A stretch of DNA of 64,000 nt. Source: Streptomonospora nanhaiensis. GTDB taxonomy: Bacteria; Actinomycetota; Actinomycetes; Streptosporangiales; Streptosporangiaceae. The position numbers and the translations under genes were made by a program. The notes under the pieces were generated by a model. It ran no database searches, was not told where the DNA came from, and worked only from the letters and a program-made list of their open reading frames with translations. The stretch covers positions 6,448,001 through 6,512,000 of the forward strand of contig NZ_CP113264.1 of assembly GCF_026642255.1 (NCBI RefSeq), in the 5' to 3' direction. How positions within the stretch are numbered: the first letter of the stretch is position 1; each line of letters starts with the position of its first letter. Below, piece by piece: positions 47,641 through 56,365 of this stretch.

Positions 47641-49014
47641 TCAGGCCGTGGCCCTGGGCAGGGTGATCGCGACGCCGGTGCCCGAGGGCCCGCTGTCGAT
47701 CCCCACCCGGCCGCCCTGGGCCTGGACCAGGGAGCTGACGACCGCCAGCCCGAGGCCGGAGATGCGGCCGGCGCCCTCGTCCCGCGAGGTCACGAAGGGC
47801 TCGAACACGTGGGGCAGCAGCGCGGGGTCGATGCCCGGGCCGTCGTCGGACACCGTGAGGACGAGGGAGTCGCCCTCGCCGCGGGCGGCCACGGTGGCGC
47901 GGGTGCCCTCCGGGTTGTGGTCGACGGCGTTCGCGACCAGGTTGGCCAGGCACTGCTCCAGGCGTGACTGGTCCCCGAGCAGGACGTCCGGCGGCGGCTC
48001 CTCCAGGGTGACCGCGCCGGCGTAGGGCAGGGAGTCCAGCCGGGCGCGCACGGCGTGGAACAGGTCGGGCAGGAACACCGCCTCCACCCGGACGTCGATC
48101 TCGTCGCCTCCCCGGGCGACCGCCATGAGGTCCTCCAGGACCCGGCGCAGGCGGTCGAGTTCGGCGCGCACGACGGCCGCGTCGGCCGTGCCCAGCAGTT
48201 CCAGGTGCCCCTCCGCGACGGCGAGGGGGGTGCGCACCTCGTGCGAGATCGCGGCCAGGTAGCGGCGCCGGTTGGTGTCGGCCTGCTCGATGCGCACGAG
48301 CATCTGGTTGATCTCGGTGGCCAGTTCGGCGATCTCGTCGCGGGTCGCGGGCACCGGTACGCGGGTGTCCAGGTCGGAGGGGGAGATGGCCTTGGCCGCC
48401 TCGGAGACCTCCCGCACGGGCGACAGGGTGCGCCGCACCACCAGCCACAGCGCGATGCCGCCGCCGACGACGCCGATCCCGCCGGCGAGGGCGGAGAGCA
48501 GCAGGACCGTGGCCGCCGTGTCGCGGGTGGAGTCGAGGGGGGCGACGACGGTGACGACGGCGAGGGGGACCCCGGCCCCGTCGGCGACCTCGGTGTCGAG
48601 CACCCGGACCGGGCCGGCGTCGGTGTCGAGGGTGCGGATCGTCCCCGGCTCGGGTGCGGGGGCGTCGCCGCCGCGCATCAGCCCGGCGACGCGGGTGGGG
48701 CCTCCCGTGCTCTGCAGGCGCGCCCCGTTGGCGGTCACCAGCGTCACGTGGCGGGCTCCGCTGGGGCGCACGGCGAGCGCCTGACGTGCGGCGCGCTCCG
48801 CCTCGGGCCCCGAGACCACCCCGTCGAGCCCCGCGGCGGCGGGGACCTGGTCGGCGAGGGCGTCGCCGACCAGCGCCGACTCCTCCCGGAGCAGGCGGTC
48901 GATGTCGGTCAGGCCCGAGACGCGCACGAGTTCGTAGGTGAGCAGGGCGACCCCGCCGATGACGAGGGCCATGACGAGCAGCGACCGCAGGACGACGCGG
49001 CCGGTGAGGCTCAC
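47641..49014 (-). CDS. OmpR-type sensor histidine kinase
   Basis: 457 residues. Helix 1 near 10-30, an extracellular loop, helix 2 near 175-195 (AATVLLLSALAGGIGVVGGG), HAMP near 200-250, phosphoacceptor AAISHEVRTPLAVAEGHLEL near 258, and N-D-F-G boxes NLVANAVDHN, DDGPGIDPALL, FEPFV, GLGLAVVSS. GTGA-type overlap with the response-regulator gene. Next to a PepSY protein, the pair resembles envelope-stress systems; the signal is unknown. Confidence 0.9.
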   Translation of the reverse strand: MSLTGRVVLRSLLVMALVIGGVALLTYELVRVSGLTDIDRLLREESALVGDALADQVPAAAGLDGVVSGPEAERAARQALAVRPSGARHVTLVTANGARLQSTGGPTRVAGLMRGGDAPAPEPGTIRTLDTDAGPVRVLDTEVADGAGVPLAVVTVVAPLDSTRDTAATVLLLSALAGGIGVVGGGIALWLVVRRTLSPVREVSEAAKAISPSDLDTRVPVPATRDEIAELATEINQMLVRIEQADTNRRRYLAAISHEVRTPLAVAEGHLELLGTADAAVVRAELDRLRRVLEDLMAVARGGDEIDVRVEAVFLPDLFHAVRARLDSLPYAGAVTLEEPPPDVLLGDQSRLEQCLANLVANAVDHNPEGTRATVAARGEGDSLVLTVSDDGPGIDPALLPHVFEPFVTSRDEGAGRISGLGLAVVSSLVQAQGGRVGIDSGPSGTGVAITLPRATA

Positions 49015-49676
49015 CGGGTACCCCCGGCGAGGCGGTAGCCCGCGCCGCGGACGGTCTGGATGCGGTCGGCGCCGAGCTTGCGGCGCAGCTGGCTGACGTA
49101 GACCTCGACCACGTTGGAGGCGCCGTCGAAGTCGTAGCCCCAGACGCGGTCGAGCAGCTGGGGCTGGGAGAACACCTGTGAGGGGTTGCGGATGAGGACC
49201 TCCAGGACGCCGAACTCGCGGGTCGACAGGTTGACGGTCCGGCCGTCGACGGAGGCGGTACGGGCCCCGAGGTCGAGCACGACGCCGCCGGCCGCCAGCA
49301 CGTCGCCGCGCTCCTGTCCGCCCGTGCGCAGGCGAGCCCGGACCCGGGCCAGGAGCTCGCTCACGCTGAAGGGCTTGACCATGTAGTCGTCGGCCCCGGC
49401 GTCGAGGTTGGCCACCCGATCGCTGACCGCGTCCTTGGCGGTGAGCACGATCACGGGGACCGAGGGGCGGCGCTGCCGCAGGCGGCGCAGCACCTCCTCC
49501 CCCGGGATGCCGGGCAGTCCCAGGTCCAGGACGACCAGGTCGACGTCGGGGGACAGGGCCATCGTCAGCCCGTCGATCCCGTCCGCGGCCGAGAGCACCT
49601 GGTACCCGGCCGTCTCCAGGCCCCGCCGCACGAAGGAGACGATGCCCTCCTCGTCCTCCACCACCAGAATCGCCAA
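49011..49676 (-). CDS. OmpR/PhoB-type response regulator
   Basis: 221 residues. Receiver domain with LVVEDEEGIVSFVRRGLETA, phosphorylation Asp in DLVVLDLGLPGIPG near 51, PVIVLTAKDA and the KPFSVSELLARVRARL switch. Winged helix from about 130 with LSTREFGVLEVLIRNPSQVF, and WGYDFDGASNVVEVYVSQLR near 175. Divergent from the PepSY gene across 159 bp, which it probably regulates. Confidence 0.92.
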   Translation of the reverse strand: MAILVVEDEEGIVSFVRRGLETAGYQVLSAADGIDGLTMALSPDVDLVVLDLGLPGIPGEEVLRRLRQRRPSVPVIVLTAKDAVSDRVANLDAGADDYMVKPFSVSELLARVRARLRTGGQERGDVLAAGGVVLDLGARTASVDGRTVNLSTREFGVLEVLIRNPSQVFSQPQLLDRVWGYDFDGASNVVEVYVSQLRRKLGADRIQTVRGAGYRLAGGTR

Positions 49677-49835
49677 CGCCGTGTCCTCTCCGCCCGTGGT
49701 CCCCCTACCTTGGCAGGAACCGCTGAACCGTTCCTGAGAGCCACATGAAGACGTTCTTCAGGTGGCTTTCAGGACTCCATCATCTTGCCGCCGCATGCTT
49801 GGGGCAGTAGAAACCTTCGAGCAAAGGAAACGCCG

Positions 49836-50570
49836 ATGCAGCGCAACACCGTCATCCTCCTCTCCTCCGCCGCCGCGGCCGGGCTGCTGGCCGTCGGCAC
49901 GATCGGCTACCTCGTGGTGGACGACCCCGAGCAGCAGGTCGACTCGATCGAGCTCACCGGCGTGACCTCCGGTTCGGCCCCCTCGGCGAGCGGGGCGGAC
50001 GCGTCGGAGCAGAACCCCCCCTCGACCCAGTCGGTGGACGGCCTGGAGCAGCTCGTGGGCGAGCTGCGCGCCGACGGTGACGACGACGGCGACGGCGACG
50101 ACACCGACGACTGGACGGTGTCCGGTGTCGAGGTCGACTTCGGCCCCGAGGAGTGGCTGCTGACCGACCCCGAGTTGGAGGACTTCGACGGCAACGGCAC
50201 CGTCCAGCCGCTCCTGGACGAGCTGCGCGGCCTGGAGGGCACCGAGGTGACGCTGGGCGTGCGCTACGAGGCCGACGACGACCGCGACGACGCCGACGTG
50301 TACACCATCAACGGGCTGGCCTTCCGGGACACCGACGACGGCCCGGCCCCGTGGCAGAACACCGGCGGGCAGACCGAGGCCGACCGCGACACGGTGTCCG
50401 CGAACGCCGCCGAGGCGGTCGGCGAGGGCGCCCGCACCGTCGAGGTCGAGCGCCAGGACGAGGACGGCTGGGACGGCTGGGACGCCGAGGTGCTCGACGC
50501 CGGCGGCCAGGAGTACGAGGTGATCCTCGACGCGGCCGGCGAGGTCGTCGACGTGCGCGCCGAGGACTGA
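49836..50570 (+). CDS. Secreted PepSY-domain protein
   Basis: 244 residues from ATG 49836 (AAAGGA site). Signal or anchor helix 5-28 (VILLSSAAAAGLLAVGTIG). A long acidic Asp/Ser/Gly linker holds DDDGDGDDTDD. The C-terminal PepSY domain (about 190-244) ends GGQEYEVILDAAGEVVDVRA. PepSY proteins often block or sense proteases outside the membrane. Divergent from the two-component system, the usual pairing. Ends with a strong hairpin at 50625-50656. Confidence 0.8.
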   Translation: MQRNTVILLSSAAAAGLLAVGTIGYLVVDDPEQQVDSIELTGVTSGSAPSASGADASEQNPPSTQSVDGLEQLVGELRADGDDDGDGDDTDDWTVSGVEVDFGPEEWLLTDPELEDFDGNGTVQPLLDELRGLEGTEVTLGVRYEADDDRDDADVYTINGLAFRDTDDGPAPWQNTGGQTEADRDTVSANAAEAVGEGARTVEVERQDEDGWDGWDAEVLDAGGQEYEVILDAAGEVVDVRAED

Positions 50571-50624
50571 CCTGCGAGGACCCCGTGCGGCCGTCCCGCG
50601 GCCCGTCCCCGCGTCCGCGCGGTC

Positions 50625-50656
50625 GGGGCCCCGCCCTCCTCGGAGGGCGGGGCCCC
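50625..50656 (+). terminator. Strong terminator after the PepSY gene
   Basis: Perfect 15-bp arms ggggccccgccctcc and complement around tc. Confidence 0.88.
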
Positions 50657-50795
50657 TTCATGTCGTCCGGTCATCCGGTCTGCGGGCCCGGGGACGGGGC
50701 CGGTCGCCCGGTCCGCCCCGGCCGGACCGCCCGGGGCCGCCGCCGGAGGCCGGCACGGCAAGGCGACGTCCCCCGGAGCAGGCAGGAGGGGGTCG

Positions 50796-50990
50796 GGGTA
50801 CCCTCGTCGGGCCAGTCGAACTCCACTTGGTGGGGTCAGGGAACCCGGTGGGAATCCGGGACTGACGCGCAGCGGTGAGGATGACGGGCGGGCACGTCCG
50901 GGGAGCACTCCCCGGGACAGCCACTGGAGCACGGCTCCGGGAAGGCGCTCCGCACCGGTCGAATCCGAGTCCGAAGACCTGCTGGCACCG
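50796..50990 (+). ncRNA. Cobalamin riboswitch 1, upstream of cobG
   Basis: Has the conserved B12-box parts in order: gggaacccggtgggaatccg, then acgcgcagcggtgaggatga, gccactggagcacggctccg, gggaaggcg and gagtccgaagacctgc. It ends about 65 bp before the cobG start. It should reduce expression when adenosylcobalamin is high. Exact ends are approximate. Confidence 0.93.
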
Positions 50991-51054
50991 GCGGCCACGG
51001 TCCGCCGAGTCATCCGCGGGCTCCGCGAACGAGCCCCTGACCCGAAGGACGCGC

Positions 51055-51984
51055 ATGTCCCCGACCGGTTCTCCCCCCTCCACGCGCCGTACGCGCCGCG
51101 ACCGCTGCCCCGGCGTGCTGAGACCCTGGCCCGCCGAGGACGGCCTGCTGGTCAGGCTCCGGCTCATCGGCGGCCGTGTCGGCGCCTCCTCGCTGCGCGC
51201 CCTCGCCGCGGTGGCCGACCGGTACGGCTCCGGCCGTGTCCACGTCACCGGCCGCGCGAACCTGCAACTGCGCGCGCTGCCGGGAAACGCGGGGCGGTTG
51301 GGGCCCGAGGTGGTCCGGGCCCTGGCGGAGACCGGCCTGCTGCCCTCCGTCAGCCACGAACTCGTCCGCAACGTGATGGTCTCCCCGGGCACGGGCGCGG
51401 CGGGCCCCGCCGGGACCGGACCGGGCGGAGGCCGGGCCGACCTGCGACCCGTCGCCTCGGACCTGGACACGATGCTGTGCTCCGTCCCGCGCCGCGCCGA
51501 CCTGCCCGGCCGTTTCCTGTTCGTCCTGGACGACGGGCGCGGCGACCTGATCGGCCACCCGTGCGACCTGGGGCTCGTCGCCCTGGACGAGGGCGTCGCC
51601 CAGCTGAGGATCGGCGAGAGCTGGGGCCCGCTGGTGCCGGTCGACGAGGCGCCCGCCGCGCTCCTGCGCCTGGCGGACGCGTTCCTGGACCGTCGCGGGG
51701 AGGGGCCCACGGCGGCGTGGCACGTCGCCGAGCTCCCGGCGCCGCTGGCCGGGCCGGTGGAACCGGACCGGCGGCTCCCGCCTCCCGCCCCGCCGCTGCC
51801 GTACGGCCCGCTGCCCGGGGGCGCACGGCATGTGCGTGTGCCCGACGAGGGCCTGGACCGTCCGGCCGCCGAGGCCCTCGCCGAGGAGGCGCTCGCCGCC
51901 GGGTCCGGCGAACTCGTCGTCACACCCTGGCGCGGCGTCCTGGTGCCGGGAGAGTCCGTTTCCAGCCCCGGGGAGGCACGGTGA
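51055..51984 (+). CDS. cobG: CobG-like precorrin-3B synthase, short form
   Basis: 309 residues. The N-terminal ferredoxin-like half-domain of the sulfite/nitrite reductase fold is clear: RCPGVLRPWPAEDGLLVRLR, GRVGASSLRALAAVADRYG, GRVHVTGRANLQLRAL. The four-cysteine iron-sulfur signature of CobG (C-x5-C...C-x3-C) is not seen, and the protein is about 100 residues shorter than usual. It is first in the riboswitch-controlled cluster, so an assigned step in corrin synthesis stands by context, but whether it makes precorrin-3B is uncertain. GTGA overlap with cobH. Confidence 0.75.
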   Translation: MSPTGSPPSTRRTRRDRCPGVLRPWPAEDGLLVRLRLIGGRVGASSLRALAAVADRYGSGRVHVTGRANLQLRALPGNAGRLGPEVVRALAETGLLPSVSHELVRNVMVSPGTGAAGPAGTGPGGGRADLRPVASDLDTMLCSVPRRADLPGRFLFVLDDGRGDLIGHPCDLGLVALDEGVAQLRIGESWGPLVPVDEAPAALLRLADAFLDRRGEGPTAAWHVAELPAPLAGPVEPDRRLPPPAPPLPYGPLPGGARHVRVPDEGLDRPAAEALAEEALAAGSGELVVTPWRGVLVPGESVSSPGEAR

Positions 51985-52646
51985 CCGTCCCACGCCGGCC
52001 GGGCCGGCACTACGACTACATCGACGACGGGCCCGCGATCTACACGGACTCCTTCGCCGTCATCAGGAAGGAGGCCGAGCTCGGGCACCTGCCCGCCGAC
52101 GCGGAGCGGCTCGCCGTGCGGATGATCCACGGCACCGGCCAGGTCGACCTCGCCGGGGACCTGGTGGTCCACCCCGGCCTGGTGTCCGCGGCGCGCTCCG
52201 CCCTGCGTGCCGGGGCGCCGATCCTGTGCGACGCGCGCATGGTGGCCAGCGGTGTGACCGCGAGCCGCCTTCCGTGTGACAACGAGGTGCTCTGCTTCCT
52301 GGGCGACGGACGCGTCCCCGGCCTCGCCGCCGAGTGGGGGACCACGCGCAGCGCCGCCGCGGTCTCCCTGTGGGAACCGTTCCTGGAGGGCGCCGTGGTC
52401 GCCGTGGGCAACGCGCCCACCGCCCTCTTCCACCTGTTGGAGATGCTGGCCGACGGAGCGCCGCGCCCGGCCGCGATCGTCGGCTGCCCCGTCGGTTTCG
52501 TGGGGGCCGCCGAGTCCAAGCAGGCGCTGACGGAGTTCGGCGACCGGTTCGGCGCCGACATCCCCTACGTGACCGCCCGCGGCCGCCGCGGAGGCTCCGC
52601 GATGACCTGTTCCGCTCTCAACGCACTCGCCAAGGAGGAGGAGTGA
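51981..52646 (+). CDS. cobH: Precorrin-8X methylmutase CobH
   Basis: 221 residues starting at a GTG. YDYIDDGPAIYTDSFAVIRK, RMIHGTGQVDLAGDLVVHPG (catalytic His in MIHGTGQ), ILCDARMVASGVTASRLPCD, GNAPTALFHLLEML and VGCPVGFVGAAESK are all full-family motifs. It moves the methyl from C-11 to C-12 to form hydrogenobyrinic acid. GTGA overlaps at both ends. Confidence 0.95.
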   Translation: MTVPRRPGRHYDYIDDGPAIYTDSFAVIRKEAELGHLPADAERLAVRMIHGTGQVDLAGDLVVHPGLVSAARSALRAGAPILCDARMVASGVTASRLPCDNEVLCFLGDGRVPGLAAEWGTTRSAAAVSLWEPFLEGAVVAVGNAPTALFHLLEMLADGAPRPAAIVGCPVGFVGAAESKQALTEFGDRFGADIPYVTARGRRGGSAMTCSALNALAKEEE

Positions 52647-54157
52647 CCGGACGTTTCCACGGGGTGGGCGTCGGCCCCGGCGACCCCGAGCTGATCACCC
52701 TCAAGGCCGCACGGCTCATCGCCGCGGCCGACGTCGTCGCCTACCACGCCGGGGTCGGCAAGGCGTCCAACGCCCGCCGCATCGCCGCGTCGCTGATCCC
52801 CGGGTCGGCGGTCGAGGAACAGCTCACCTACCCGGTCACCACCGGCGCGACCGACCACCCGGGCGGGTACACGGGGGTGCTGGCCGACTTCTACGAGGAG
52901 TCCGCCGCCCGGCTGGCCGCGCACCTGGACGCCGGCCGCGACGTCGTGCTCCTCTCCGAGGGCGACCCGCTGTTCTACGGCTCGTACATGTACATGCACG
53001 ACCGGCTGGCCGAGCGGTACGAGACGGAGATCGTGCCCGGGGTCCCGGCGTTCGCCGCGGCCACGGCGGTGGCGGCGGCCCCCCTGGCCCGGCAGACCGA
53101 CGTGCTCACCGTGCTGCCCGGAACCCTCCCCGAGCCGGAGCTGGCCCGCCGGCTGGCCGACACCGACGCCGCGGTGGTCATGAAGCTGGGCCGGACCTTC
53201 CCCGCCGTGCGCCGGGCGCTGGAGTCCGCGGGGCGGCTGGAGCACGCCGTGTACGTGGAGCGCGCCTCCATGGACGGGGAGCGGCGGCTGCCCGTGGCCG
53301 AGGTCGATCCGGCGACGGTGCCCTACTTCTCCCTGGTCCTGGTCACCGGGGACAGCCGCAACGGCAGGAGGTCGCGCGACCGGCCCCTGCCGGAACCCTC
53401 GGCCGTGGAGCCCGCCGGCCCTGCCGCCGAGCTGCTGGTCGTCGGCCTGGGGCCCGGTCCCGGCCGCTGGCTCACCCCCGAGGCCTCCGCGGCGCTGGCC
53501 GGGGTGGACCACGTGGTGGGTTACGGCCCCTACGTCGACCGCGTCCCGCAGCGGGCCGGCCTGACCCGGCACGCCTCCGGCAACACCGTCGAAATCGACC
53601 GCGCCCGCCTCGCCCTCGGGCTCGCCCGCGACGGTGAGAGCGTGGCGGTGGTCTCGGGCGGGGACGCCGGTGTGTTCGGCATGGCCACCGCCGTGTTCGA
53701 GGCGGCCGAGGACCCCGCCTACCGGGACGTCCCGGTCCGGGTGCTGCCGGGCGTCAGCGCCGTGCAGGCGGTCGCCGCCCGGGCGGGCGCCCCCGTCGGC
53801 GGTGACTTCGCGGTGATGAGCCTGTCGGACCGGCTCAAGCCCTGGGAGGTGATCGAACGGCGCCTGCGCGCCGTCGCCGAGGCCGACCTGGCGCTGGCGA
53901 TCTACAACCCGGCCTCGCGCTCGCGGACCGGGCAGGTCGCCGCCGCCCGCGAGGTCCTGCTGGAGCACCGCAAGCCCGACACCGTGGTCGTCGTCGGACG
54001 GAGCGTCGGCAGGGAGGGCGAGTCCCTGGCGGTGACCACGCTCGGGGAGCTCGACCCCGCCGGAGTCGACATGCGCTGCCTGCTCATCGTCGGCGCCTCC
54101 GGCACCCGCGTCTCCGGGGCGGGCCGGGTCTGGACGCCGAGGTGGGTGCAGCCGTGA
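52643..54157 (+). CDS. cobIJ: CobI-CobJ fusion: precorrin-2 C20- and precorrin-3B C17-methyltransferase
   Basis: 504 residues. CobI half: HGVGVGPGDPELITLKAARL, SEGDPLFYGSYMYMHDRL, VPGVPAFAAATAVAA. CobJ half begins near 265: LLVVGLGPGPGRWLTPEA, VSGGDAGVFGMATAVFE, LPGVSAVQAVAARAGAPVGG, LAIYNPASRSRTGQ. Each is a full SAM-dependent tetrapyrrole methylase. The fusion is the normal actinobacterial arrangement. A 20-residue Pro/Arg linker joins them. GTGA overlaps with cobH and cobM. Confidence 0.95.
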   Translation: MTGRFHGVGVGPGDPELITLKAARLIAAADVVAYHAGVGKASNARRIAASLIPGSAVEEQLTYPVTTGATDHPGGYTGVLADFYEESAARLAAHLDAGRDVVLLSEGDPLFYGSYMYMHDRLAERYETEIVPGVPAFAAATAVAAAPLARQTDVLTVLPGTLPEPELARRLADTDAAVVMKLGRTFPAVRRALESAGRLEHAVYVERASMDGERRLPVAEVDPATVPYFSLVLVTGDSRNGRRSRDRPLPEPSAVEPAGPAAELLVVGLGPGPGRWLTPEASAALAGVDHVVGYGPYVDRVPQRAGLTRHASGNTVEIDRARLALGLARDGESVAVVSGGDAGVFGMATAVFEAAEDPAYRDVPVRVLPGVSAVQAVAARAGAPVGGDFAVMSLSDRLKPWEVIERRLRAVAEADLALAIYNPASRSRTGQVAAAREVLLEHRKPDTVVVVGRSVGREGESLAVTTLGELDPAGVDMRCLLIVGASGTRVSGAGRVWTPRWVQP

Positions 54158-54924
54158 CCGTGCACTTCGTGGGGGCGGGGCCCGGAGCCGCCGACCTGCT
54201 CACCGTCCGCGCCACGCGCATGCTCAACGCGGCCGACGTCGTCCTCTACCCCGGCACGTACCTGGACCCCGGGGTCCTCTCCCACTGCGCCCCCGGCGCG
54301 GAACTGGTCGACACCCAGGGTCTGGACCTGGACCGCATCACCGAACGCCTGGTCGCCGCGCACGCCGCGGACCGGGACGTCGTACGGCTGACCTCCGGGG
54401 ACCCCTCGCTGTACTCGGCGCTGGCCGAGCAGACCCGGAGGCTCGACGCGCACGGGGTCCCGTGGGACGTCACGCCGGGGGTGCCCGCCTACGCGGCCGC
54501 CTCGGCGCTGGTGGGCCGAGAGCTGACCGTGCCGCTGGTGGCCCAGTCGGTGGTGCTGACCCGGACCGGCGCCCGGTCGACGGCGATGCCGGAGACCGAG
54601 GCGCTGGGCGCGTTCGCGGCGACGCGGGCCACGCTGGTGCTGCACCTGGCGATCCGGCGGGTGCGGGAGCTCATGGCCGAGATCGTCCCCGCCTACGGCG
54701 CGGACTGTCCCGCGGTGGTCGTGTACCGGGCCAGCCAGCCGGAGGAGGCGGTGCTGCGCGGGACGGTCTCCACCGTCGCCGGCCTGGTGGAGGAGGCGGG
54801 GCTCCGGCAGGCGGCGGTGATCCTGGTCGGGTGGGCGCTCGACCCCGAGGGGGGCGGTGAGTCCTACCTGTACGACCCCGCGCGGCCCAGGGGCGCCGCC
54901 CCCTCGTCAGGCGCTTCCGGGTGA
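54154..54924 (+). CDS. cobM: Precorrin-4 C11-methyltransferase CobM
   Basis: 256 residues from the GTG at 54154-54156, which overlaps the cobIJ stop as GTGA. VHFVGAGPGAADLLTVRATR, VVLYPGTYLDPGVLSHC, RLTSGDPSLYSALAEQTRRL, TPGVPAYAAASALVGRELTV, PLVAQSVVLTR. These fit precorrin-4 C11-methyltransferase. The end overlaps the convergent cobL gene by 18 bp. Confidence 0.93.
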   Translation: MTVHFVGAGPGAADLLTVRATRMLNAADVVLYPGTYLDPGVLSHCAPGAELVDTQGLDLDRITERLVAAHAADRDVVRLTSGDPSLYSALAEQTRRLDAHGVPWDVTPGVPAYAAASALVGRELTVPLVAQSVVLTRTGARSTAMPETEALGAFAATRATLVLHLAIRRVRELMAEIVPAYGADCPAVVVYRASQPEEAVLRGTVSTVAGLVEEAGLRQAAVILVGWALDPEGGGESYLYDPARPRGAAPSSGASG

Positions 54925-56145
54925 CGTGGCCAGGCTCCACTGGGTGACGGTGCGGGCGGGGGACCATCCGGTGAACGCGCCGATGGGCGCGGCGGTCTCC
55001 ACGGCGGTGCGGGTCAGCTCCCCGCCGTGGCGCCGGTAGGCGTCCGCGAGCAGCCGCTCGGTCTCCAGTGTCACCCCGTGCACCACGAGTCGGCCGCCCG
55101 GTATCAGCGCCTCCAGGCAGGCGTCGAGCACGCCGGGCCGGGTCGCGCCGCCGCCGACGAACACCGCGTCGGGCGGGGCCAGCCCCTCCAGCGCGTCCGG
55201 CGCACGGCCGGCGACCACGCGCAGGCCCGGGACGCCGAGCCTGTCGGCGTTGCGGCCGATCCGCTCGGCGCGCCCGGCGTCGGCCTCCACCGCCGTGGCC
55301 GTGCACGAGGGGTGGGCGCGCATCCACTCGATGCCGACCGAGCCCGCGCCCGCGCCCACGTCCCACAGGTGCTGCCCCGGGGAGGGCGCCAGCCGGGCCA
55401 GCGCCGAGGCGCGCAGGTCCCGCTTGGTGAGCTGGCCGTCGTGCTCGAACGCGTCGTCGGGCAGCCCGGCGACCAGTCCGAGGCCCGTCGGCCCGGAGAG
55501 CTCCAGCGCCAGTACGTGCAGCCGGGGCACCTCCTCCGGAGGGGAGCCGAGCCAGTCGCGGGCCTTGCTCGCCGACCGCGACTCCCCGGCCGCCCCCAGG
55601 TCGCCGAGGACGGTCATCCGGCTGCCGCCGTAGCCCGCTCCGACCAGCAGGGCGGCGACCGTCCCGGGGGTGGCGGCGTCCGAGGAGAGCACCAGGACGC
55701 GGCGTCCCGGGGCCAGGTCGCGCATCAGCAGGTGCGGGTCTCGCCCCACCAGGGACAGCACCGTGCTCCCCTCCGCCGGCCACCCCATCCGGGCGCGGGC
55801 CAGGGCGACCGAGGAGACGGCCGGTTCCACGCGCACCGCGTCCGCTCCGAGCAGGTCGATCAGCGTGCTGCCGATGCCCGAGACCAGGGGGTCGCCGGAG
55901 GCCAGTGCGACGACGGCGCGGCCCTCCAGGGAGGCGAGCAGGTCCGGCAGGCCCTCGCGCAGCGGGGAGGGCCAGGCCCGGCGCCGCTGGCCCGGCGCCC
56001 GCGGCAGCATGGCGAGGTGCCTGGGCCCGCCCAGCACCGTGTCGGCCGCCAGGACCAGCCCGCGCAGCCTCTCGGGCACGCCCGGCCAGCCGTCGGCGCC
56101 GATGCCGACGACGGTGATTCGGGGAGGGGACATCTCGACCTTCAT
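54907..56145 (-). CDS. cobL: Precorrin-6Y C5,15-methyltransferase (decarboxylating) CobL
   Basis: 412 residues, a CbiE-CbiT fusion. The N-terminal methylase has ITVVGIGADGWPGVPERLRG and LASGDPLVSGIGSTL. The C-terminal part begins LTKRDLRASALARLAPSPGQ, then WDVGAGAGSVGIEWMRAHP and FVGGGATRPGVLDACLE. It methylates C-5 and C-15 and removes carboxyl from the acetate at C-12. It lies opposite the rest of the cob genes and has no riboswitch on its own strand that I can see. Confidence 0.93.
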   Translation of the reverse strand: MKVEMSPPRITVVGIGADGWPGVPERLRGLVLAADTVLGGPRHLAMLPRAPGQRRRAWPSPLREGLPDLLASLEGRAVVALASGDPLVSGIGSTLIDLLGADAVRVEPAVSSVALARARMGWPAEGSTVLSLVGRDPHLLMRDLAPGRRVLVLSSDAATPGTVAALLVGAGYGGSRMTVLGDLGAAGESRSASKARDWLGSPPEEVPRLHVLALELSGPTGLGLVAGLPDDAFEHDGQLTKRDLRASALARLAPSPGQHLWDVGAGAGSVGIEWMRAHPSCTATAVEADAGRAERIGRNADRLGVPGLRVVAGRAPDALEGLAPPDAVFVGGGATRPGVLDACLEALIPGGRLVVHGVTLETERLLADAYRRHGGELTRTAVETAAPIGAFTGWSPARTVTQWSLATSPGSA

Positions 56146-56172
56146 GGGCAGGACGCTATCGTGGCGGCCGAA

Positions 56173-56328
56173 GGTGCGAGGTGCCCCGGCTGCCCAGCCA
56201 TCGGAAACGGTGGGGACGGCGTCCGGGGAGAATCTGGGAAGCCCGGTGAGAATCCGGCACAGGCCCGCTGCGGTGAGCCGAGCCTCCGTACAGGAGGACT
56301 CGGTGAGTCCGAAGACCGGCCCCGCACC
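56173..56328 (+). ncRNA. Cobalamin riboswitch 2, upstream of the chelatase gene
   Basis: Closing stem ggtgcg (56173-56178)/cgcacc (56323-56328). Core motifs gggaagcccggtgagaatcc, gcacaggcccgctgcggtga, and actcggtgagtccgaagacc. It begins 28 bp upstream of the divergent cobL start and ends 37 bp before the chelatase ATG. Confidence 0.93.
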
Positions 56329-56365
56329 CGCCCATGACCGATGGCGAAACGAGCGGGAGCCTCAC

